A stretch of DNA of 10,373 nucleotides from an uncultured Clostridia bacterium. Lineage in GTDB: Bacteria > Bacillota > Clostridia > TANB77 > CAG-508. Position numbers and translations under genes: made by a program. Shown in pieces: positions 6,415 to 10,373 of this stretch. The first letter of the stretch is position 1. Each line of letters starts with the position of its first letter. The stretch is taken from NCBI GenBank assembly GCA_947629965.1, contig CANRFS010000043.1, forward strand, positions 1-10,373, in the 5' to 3' direction. A model generated the notes under the pieces. That model saw only the letters and a program-made list of their open reading frames with translations. It was not told the DNA's origin and did no database searches.

Positions 6415-6441
6415 TTATTCGAATATTTTTTTACTTTTTCC

Positions 6442-6468
6442 CAATAATATTGTTAACAAATAGTATTG
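6442..6468. promoter_or_regulatory. Imperfect palindrome upstream of the XRE gene, possible operator
   Basis: The 27 bases are centred on the perfect 10-base palindrome TTGTTAACAA (6450-6459). The outer arms CAATA and TATTG also match, with one mismatch and one indel between. It lies about 85 bases upstream of the regulator at 6552. Autoregulation through it is only a suggestion. Confidence 0.35.
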
Positions 6469-6518
6469 AATTTTAGTAAATATTAATTGATAAGTTTCTG
6501 TAAAAGTATACCTATTAA

Positions 6519-6527
6519 TGCTATATT
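6519..6527 (+). promoter_or_regulatory. Extended -10 promoter candidate for the XRE gene
   Basis: TGCTATATT fits TGnTATAAT with one change and lies 24 bases before the ATG at 6552. No convincing -35 box is present. Confidence 0.4.
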
Positions 6528-6551
6528 CAAAATAAAAAAAGAGGTGTATAT

Positions 6552-6875
6552 ATGGCATTAGATTACAACATTATTGGTGAGAGATTAAAACAAGCAAGAA
6601 TGAATAAAAAACTTACTCAAGAAAAGCTTGCAGAAAAATTAGATGTTTCTGTTGCATTTTTAAGTAGAATTGAACGTGGTAGTTCTTATATAAATTTAAA
6701 AAGGTTAAACCAAATATGTTCTATTCTAGATGTTACTGAAGGTGAAATTTTAAATGGAGTTTCCAAAGACTCTAGCACATATTTAAATAAAGATTTATCA
6801 AATTTAATTAAAAGTTGTCCACCAGAAAAATTAAATCTTATATACAATATTGCAAAAGTAATTGTAGAAAGTTAA
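6552..6875 (+). CDS. XRE-family helix-turn-helix transcriptional regulator
   Basis: A 107-residue protein with a clear Cro/C1-type DNA-binding domain at residues 7-65: IIGERLKQARMNKKLTQEKL, then AEKLDVSVAFLSRIERGSSY containing the turn and recognition helix (VSVAFLSRIERG), and LKRLNQICSILDVTEGEIL closing the domain. Residues 66-107 form a short helical tail (LSNLIKSCPPEKLNLIYNIA) of the type seen in many clostridial XRE proteins, probably for dimerisation. GAGGTG at 6541-6546 precedes the start at good spacing. It is monocistronic, with a hairpin downstream. No cognate toxin or phage gene adjoins it, so its target is unknown. Confidence 0.9.
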   Translation: MALDYNIIGERLKQARMNKKLTQEKLAEKLDVSVAFLSRIERGSSYINLKRLNQICSILDVTEGEILNGVSKDSSTYLNKDLSNLIKSCPPEKLNLIYNIAKVIVES

Positions 6876-6896
6876 TAAAATTATTAAATATTTGAA

Positions 6897-6924
6897 AAGG
6901 TCATCAAAATCATTTGATGGCCTT
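6897..6924 (+). terminator. Probable terminator hairpin after the XRE gene
   Basis: A 12-bp stem (6897-6908 with 6913-6924, one G-T pair) has a 4-base ATCA loop. The downstream sequence CTATTATG is a poor T-tract, so termination may be incomplete or need Rho. Confidence 0.5.
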
Positions 6925-7041
6925 CTATTATGAACACAACAAAATTTCTTTGCTTGCCATCTACACCACTTAATTTCGATGGTAGATATAGTTGTTATTA
7001 ATATTTTACATCAAATACTTTTCTTTTGTTTATTTTTGTAG

Positions 7042-7047
7042 TATAAT
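7042..7047 (+). promoter_or_regulatory. TATAAT -10 box for the nfeD-SPFH pair
   Basis: A perfect TATAAT lies 34 bases before the ATG at 7082, leaving a short leader with AGGAGG. The -35 region (about 7019-7024, TTTTCT) is weak. Confidence 0.45.
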
Positions 7048-7081
7048 AATATATGGAATTTGTAAGTTAGGAGGAAATTAT

Positions 7082-7522
7082 ATGTGGAGTTTTTGGTTGA
7101 TAGCCGCAGGAATTTTCTTTATTGCTGAAATAGCAACAGTTGGATTTCTAATTTTTTGGTTAGGAATTGGAGCTCTACTTGCAATGATAACAAGCTTTAT
7201 AACAGATAACATTATGATACAAACCGCTGTATTTGTAATAAGTTCTTGTATACTTATTCCACTTACAAAGCCTTTGGCAGATAAATTTGTTGGGAAAAAA
7301 TCTGTTCCTACAAATAGTTATTCTCTCATAAATAAACATGGAATAGTAATTCAAGATATTGACCCTATTCATGGAATTGGCCAAGTTAAAGTAAATGGAG
7401 AAATATGGTCTGCAAAAACAGAAGATGAATCTAAAATTTTAAAAGATACTGAAGTGGAAATTCTTAAAATAGATGGTGTTAAATTAATTGTATCACCAGT
7501 AAGAACTAATTTAAATGTTTAG
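7082..7522 (+). CDS. nfeD: NfeD family membrane protein with C-terminal OB-fold domain
   Basis: A 146-residue short-form NfeD protein. The ATG at 7082 has AGGAGG (7069-7074) at 7 bases; an open extension upstream to 6992 crosses the TATAAT box and is not used. Residues of about 4-38 and 44-62 are hydrophobic membrane segments (FWLIAAGIFFIAEIATVGFL; FVISSCILIPL). Residues of about 83-138 form the soluble OB-fold NfeD domain: KHGIVIQDIDPIHGIGQVKV, NGEIWSAK and VEILKIDGVKLIV are its typical strand signatures. NfeD proteins are encoded next to SPFH proteins and are thought to partner them in membrane microdomains. Here the SPFH gene follows after 39 bases with its own AGGAGG, so the two form one operon. 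The serine protease domain of long NfeD forms is absent. Confidence 0.93.
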   Translation: MWSFWLIAAGIFFIAEIATVGFLIFWLGIGALLAMITSFITDNIMIQTAVFVISSCILIPLTKPLADKFVGKKSVPTNSYSLINKHGIVIQDIDPIHGIGQVKVNGEIWSAKTEDESKILKDTEVEILKIDGVKLIVSPVRTNLNV

Positions 7523-7561
7523 TTATTAATATTTAATATATATTTTTAGGAGGAAATAAAA

Positions 7562-8473
7562 ATGGTATTTTTAATTATACTATTAGTTATAATTCTTATT
7601 ATAGCAGTAAAATCAATTAAAGTTGTTAAACAATCTGAAGTTTATATTATTGAAAGACTTGGTAAATTTCATAAAATTGCTGATGCAGGTCTTACAATAA
7701 TTATTCCTTTTGTTGATCATGTAAGAAGTGTCGTAAGTTTAAAGGAACAAACAATGGATATTCCACCACAAGGAGTTATTACAGAAGATAACGTTACAAT
7801 AACAATAGATACAGTTGTGTTCTATCAAATCACAGACCCAGCAAAGGCTGTATATGAAATTCAATCTTTAAAAAGAGGTATTGAGTATCTTGCAATTACT
7901 ACTATTCGTGATATTGTTGGTAAAATGAATTTGGATTCAACTTTTAGTTCAAGAGACTTAATTAATAATCAATTAAGAATGTTATTAGACGAAGCAACTG
8001 ATAAATGGGGTTGTAAAGTAAACAGAGTTGAAATTAAAGACATTAGACCACCAGAGGATATCCGTGATGCAATGGAAAAACAAATGAATGCAGAAAGAAA
8101 TAAAAGAGCTGCAATTCTTCAAGCTGAAGGTGAAAAACAAGCAGCAATAACAATTGCAGAAGGTGAAAAAGAAGCCGCTATTCTTCAAGCTGAAGCTGAA
8201 AAAGAATCAAAAATAAGAAAGGCTATCGGTGAAGCTGAAGCTATTCGCGAAGTTGCAAAAGCTAAAGCTAAAGAAATTGAAATGGTTTATGATTCTATTA
8301 AAAAAGCAAATCCAGATGATAAACTTGTTCAACTAAAATCTTTAGAAGCATTAGAAAAAGTTGCCGAGGGTGATGCAAACAAAGTATTTATTCCTTTTGA
8401 AGCAACTGGTGCTCTTGCAGGTTTAGGCTCTATTAAAGAAGTTATGAAGGATGAAAAGAAAAAGAAAGAATAG
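7562..8473 (+). CDS. SPFH/band 7 (stomatin/paraslipin, QmcA-like) membrane protein
   Basis: A 303-residue stomatin-like protein. Residues 2-20 are a hydrophobic anchor. The SPFH domain covers about 20-185, with hallmarks ERLGKFHKIADAGLTIIIPF, SLKEQTMDIPPQGVITEDNV, DTVVFYQITDPAKAVYEI and NRVEIKDIRPPEDIRDAM. Residues 184-216 consist of three 11-residue repeats beginning AILQAEGEKQA, AITIAEGEKEA and AILQAEAEKES, a hendecad pattern giving the long coiled-coil by which these proteins oligomerise. After a further Ala/Lys/Glu helix, GALAGLGSIKEVM (about 281-293) is the conserved C-terminal patch before a lysine-rich tail. The protein is expected to build large ring or cage assemblies on the membrane with the NfeD partner encoded just upstream. 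AGGAGG precedes the start. A convergent terminator follows at 8490-8519. Confidence 0.95.
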   Translation: MVFLIILLVIILIIAVKSIKVVKQSEVYIIERLGKFHKIADAGLTIIIPFVDHVRSVVSLKEQTMDIPPQGVITEDNVTITIDTVVFYQITDPAKAVYEIQSLKRGIEYLAITTIRDIVGKMNLDSTFSSRDLINNQLRMLLDEATDKWGCKVNRVEIKDIRPPEDIRDAMEKQMNAERNKRAAILQAEGEKQAAITIAEGEKEAAILQAEAEKESKIRKAIGEAEAIREVAKAKAKEIEMVYDSIKKANPDDKLVQLKSLEALEKVAEGDANKVFIPFEATGALAGLGSIKEVMKDEKKKKE

Positions 8474-8479
8474 ATTAAA

Positions 8480-8872
8480 CTAAAAAATTAAGGAACCAAT
8501 TTTTGGTTCCTTGTTTTTTGCTATTCTTCTAGGCCGAAACTTATTCCGAATAGCACTATTTATTTTATTCATTATTTTATCATCTTCTATGTGTCCTATT
8601 TTTTCTTTCAATCTGCTTTTATCTATTGTACGTATTTGCTCTGCCAATACTACTGAATCGGATTTTAAACCAAATTCTTTTGAATCTAATTCTATATGTG
8701 TAGGTAATTTATTTTTGTTTAATTGTGATGTTATAGCAGAAACAATAACAGTAGGACTATATTTATTTCCTGTGTCGTTCTGTATTACTAAAACTGGTCT
8801 TATTCCTCCTTGCTCTGATCCTATAACTGGACTTAAATCTGCATAAAACATATCTCCTCTTTTGACTATCAT
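8480..8872 (-). CDS. mazF: MazF/EndoA-type (PemK family) mRNA interferase, apparent frameshift near the 3' end
   Basis: A sequence-specific endoribonuclease of the EndoA/NdoA type. The ATG at 8872 has AGGAG at 8881-8885; an in-frame GTG at 8881 sits in that site. The start MIVKRGDMFYADLSPVIGSE is very close to Bacillus EndoA, and the catalytic Arg25 (GGIRPV) and Thr48 (SAITSQ) are present. From residue 110 the sequence departs from the family (NKFRPRRIAKNKEPK), giving 130 residues and running through a terminator hairpin. Removing one base within 8545-8548 gives ISFGLEE and a TAG at 8521-8523, a 116-residue protein of exactly the family's length. The catalytic core is unaffected, so the toxin may still be active. 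No MazE/CopG antitoxin lies upstream; the preceding gene, on the same strand 89 bases away, is GerS-like. Confidence 0.9.
   Translation of the reverse strand: MIVKRGDMFYADLSPVIGSEQGGIRPVLVIQNDTGNKYSPTVIVSAITSQLNKNKLPTHIELDSKEFGLKSDSVVLAEQIRTIDKSRLKEKIGHIEDDKIMNKINSAIRNKFRPRRIAKNKEPKIGSLIF
8490..8519. terminator. Bidirectional terminator between the SPFH gene and mazF
   Basis: A 10-bp stem, AAGGAACCAA (8490-8499) with TTGGTTCCTT (8503-8512), has a 3-base loop and is followed by G and six T on the plus strand. An A-run at 8482-8487 gives a T-run for the minus strand. It ends two convergent genes. Confidence 0.85.
8545..8548 (-). other. Single-base frameshift site near the 3' end of mazF
   Basis: The minus strand reads ATTCGGAATAAG. 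Removing one base (for example one G, giving ATT CGA ATA AGT) restores the family C-terminus I-R-I-S-F-G-L and a stop before the terminator hairpin. Confidence 0.8.
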
Positions 8873-8961
8873 ATTCTTCACTCCTGTTTACTTCTAATAG
8901 TTCAATTTATTTATATTTTAGATATGATAAGTTTGAGATTAAGAATATAATTTACTTAATT

Positions 8962-9630
8962 TTATATATCATTTGAAATTTCTTTTAATTTAAAAGCTAA
9001 TATATCTTCCTTTTGTAAATTATTTATTTTTATCTCATTATATAATATGTAAATTGATGTTTTTTGTGTTATATCTTGTATTTCTAATTTATTTGGTACT
9101 CCTGTTTTTTTAGCAATATATAACTTTTTATAGGCTTTATATTTATTACCGTTTTTTAATTTAACTTCTAATATTACTTCGTTTTCATTTTCAGAAATAT
9201 TAGTTTCATTAGAATCAGTATAATCATTTATAAAACTCATTAATGTAATCGTATTTTCTCCCATATATGGATAGTTTTCGTATATTTTACTTAAATTAAG
9301 GTTACTATTTTCTATTTTTAAATTAGTTCCATCATATGTGAATTTAATACCTTTTACATTTTCTGGTTCTACTATTTCATGTTCAAATATATTGTTTTCT
9401 TTTACATATTTTTCTTGTGCCACATATACATTTGTATTTTTATTAGATTCTATTGTAATATTTGCGGTTAGTTCATAGGAATTAATATCTAAAATATATT
9501 TTTTAATTTCGTCAGCTGATTTACTACTGATATTATTTCCCAATATAGAATTTTTATAATTGCTTTTTATAAAAAATATTGCAATTATTGCAACTATTAT
9601 AATTATTGCAATTATGATTATTTTCTTCAT
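8962..9630 (-). CDS. Membrane-anchored LolA-fold protein, GerS-like
   Basis: A 222-residue protein whose ATG at 9630 follows a strong AGGGAGGT (9639-9646). Residues 3-21 are an almost pure Ile/Ala membrane segment with no lipobox cysteine, so it is anchored rather than lipidated. The outer part reads like clostridial proteins of the LolA/GerS fold: a start region SADEIKKYILDINSYELTAN, strand pairs such as IKFTYDGTNLKIEN, an alpha-helical stretch ENTITLMSFINDYT and a closing NGNKYKAYKKLYIAKKTGVP with EIKINN near the end. In Clostridioides difficile, GerS is a lipoprotein needed for cortex hydrolysis during germination, and from memory its gene lies near mazF and alr2. Here mazF is the next gene downstream, which supports the relation. 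The identity is a resemblance, not a proof; it could be a general envelope protein. Confidence 0.6.
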   Translation of the reverse strand: MKKIIIIAIIIIVAIIAIFFIKSNYKNSILGNNISSKSADEIKKYILDINSYELTANITIESNKNTNVYVAQEKYVKENNIFEHEIVEPENVKGIKFTYDGTNLKIENSNLNLSKIYENYPYMGENTITLMSFINDYTDSNETNISENENEVILEVKLKNGNKYKAYKKLYIAKKTGVPNKLEIQDITQKTSIYILYNEIKINNLQKEDILAFKLKEISNDI

Positions 9631-9651
9631 AACGTATGACCTCCCTAATAT

Positions 9652-9684
9652 AAAAAAAGAATAGCTATTTGCTATTCTTTTTTT
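9652..9684. terminator. Intrinsic terminator after dus, symmetrical
   Basis: A 14-bp perfect stem (9652-9665 with 9671-9684) with seven A on one side and seven T on the other surrounds the loop TATTT. It ends dus on the minus strand 7 bases after its stop. The GerS-like gene starts 21 bases further on, so it must be read by read-through or from a promoter overlapping the hairpin. Confidence 0.85.
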
Positions 9685-9691
9685 AATTTAT

Positions 9692-10373
9692 TCATAAATT
9701 ATTAAAATATTCTTCCAGACAAGTTAGTAATTCGTTTGCATTTTCTATTTTATTTACTTTTTCTCTTATTCTGCTAGAGTCTTTTAAGTTTTTTATGTAC
9801 CAACATATGTGTTTTCGCATTTCTCGTATTGCTATGTATTCTCCCTTTTCTTGCATTGCTAGTTTTAAATGTTCTTTTATTATTTCTAGTTTTTGTGCGT
9901 TTGATATTTCCTCTGTTTTTTCATTTTTTAAATTGTTTATTATTTCGCCAATTATCCATGGATGACCAAGAGTTGCTCTGCCTATCATTATTCCGTCTAC
10001 GCCAGTATATTCAAACATTTTTTTAGCATCATCTGCAGTTTTTATATCTCCATTTCCTATTACAGGAATATTTACATTTTCTTTTACACTTTTTATAACT
10101 TCTAAGTCAACGTGCCCTGAATAATATTCATCTCTTGTTCTTCCATGTACTGTAATTGCTGATGCACCTGCAGACTCAATAACTTTTGCTATTTCTACTG
10201 CATTTATGCTATTTTTATCCCAACCTTTTCTTATTTTTACAGTTACTGGTTTATCAGTACTTTTTACTACTTCTTTTACTATATCTTCTACTAATTTAGG
10301 ATTTTGCAAAAGCTTACTACCGTCGCCATTTTTTACAACCTTTGGTGCAGGGCATCCCATATTTATATCAATT
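9692..10373 (-). CDS. dus: tRNA-dihydrouridine synthase, N-terminus beyond the window edge
   Basis: The FMN-dependent enzyme reduces uridine to dihydrouridine in tRNA D-loops. The frame is open to the window edge (IDIN before the first visible methionine at 10360), so 226 C-terminal residues are present and roughly 90-100 are missing. NMGCPAPKVVKNGDGSKLL holds the catalytic cysteine and the conserved flanking sequence. KIRKGWD, ITVHGRTRDEYYSGHVDLEV, IPVIGNGDI and GIMIGRATLGHPWII are the TIM-barrel FMN and substrate motifs in the normal order. The last 70 residues form the helical C-terminal domain (IREMRKHICWYIKNL). The TGA stop at 9692-9694 is followed at once by a strong terminator. Assignment to DusB rather than another subgroup is not possible from this part alone. 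Confidence 0.95.
   Translation of the reverse strand, partial: IDINMGCPAPKVVKNGDGSKLLQNPKLVEDIVKEVVKSTDKPVTVKIRKGWDKNSINAVEIAKVIESAGASAITVHGRTRDEYYSGHVDLEVIKSVKENVNIPVIGNGDIKTADDAKKMFEYTGVDGIMIGRATLGHPWIIGEIINNLKNEKTEEISNAQKLEIIKEHLKLAMQEKGEYIAIREMRKHICWYIKNLKDSSRIREKVNKIENANELLTCLEEYFNNL

Noticed and set aside
6416..6435. TATTCGAATA followed by a T-run as a terminator for the 76-residue gene
   Set aside because: A perfect 10-base palindrome with no loop cannot form a stable hairpin; no convincing terminator is seen there.
3868..6875. The two XRE genes as antitoxins or phage repressors
   Set aside because: Neither has a toxin, integrase or phage gene beside it; ordinary regulators are the simpler reading.
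6992..7081. Longer NfeD start at 6992
   Set aside because: It would cross the TATAAT box at 7042-7047; AGGAGG at 7069-7074 marks the ATG at 7082.
8111..8209. Three imperfect 33-base DNA repeats
   Set aside because: They encode the hendecad coiled-coil of the SPFH protein, a normal trait of the family, not a mobile or CRISPR-like repeat.
8511..8846. Long plus-strand open frame opposite mazF
   Set aside because: It is the antisense shadow of mazF, with no ribosome binding site and a hydrophobic low-complexity translation typical of AT-rich reverse strands.
8873..8961. A short antitoxin gene between the GerS-like gene and mazF
   Set aside because: The 89 bases hold no start with a ribosome binding site and an open frame of useful length.

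Overview
The window is very AT-rich (GC by eye below one third), with strong AGGAGG-type ribosome binding sites, small intergenic gaps, and A-tract/hairpin/T-tract terminators. Together with a clostridial-type cysteine-rich spore-surface-like protein, a GerS-like LolA-fold protein, a paired half-size TauE/SafE transporter and an EndoA-type MazF, this points to an uncultured, probably spore-forming low-GC Clostridia, perhaps from a gut community. No transposase, integrase, CRISPR array, tRNA or rRNA was seen. No gap exceeds about 210 bases once true starts are placed and two genes missing from a simple ORF scan are included.

Left part (1-2550). A large membrane-anchored extracellular protein runs leftwards off the edge. 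Diverging from it is a 162-residue cysteine-rich protein with a carboxypeptidase-regulatory-like fold and a candidate SigK-type promoter. A long bidirectional terminator (2429-2478) closes that gene and, from the other side, a four-gene leftward operon (3709 to 2549): an 83-residue helical protein, two half-size TSUP permeases and a 45-residue glycine/methionine-rich small protein. A small XRE/Cro regulator is divergent from this operon and shares its 158-base intergenic region.

Centre (4085-6550). ruvA and rarA lie in tandem on the minus strand behind a good extended -10 promoter. No ruvB is present in the window. rarA carries a single-base insertion in its Walker A motif. A 76-residue tail-anchored protein diverges from ruvA, and an XRE regulator follows it.

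Right part (6550-10373). An nfeD-stomatin pair (membrane OB-fold protein plus SPFH/band 7 protein) faces a leftward group: a tRNA-dihydrouridine synthase cut by the right edge, a GerS-like membrane-anchored protein, and a solitary MazF/EndoA toxin-type RNase without an adjacent antitoxin. The mazF 3' end also appears frameshifted. Undoing one base gives a 116-residue protein that stops before the terminator, whereas the frame as written runs through the terminator hairpin.

Most content is ordinary chromosome. The points most worth checking are the two single-base frameshifts (both at TTCCGA), the cysteine-rich putative spore protein with its promoter, the split TSUP operon, and the antitoxin-less MazF next to a GerS-like protein.
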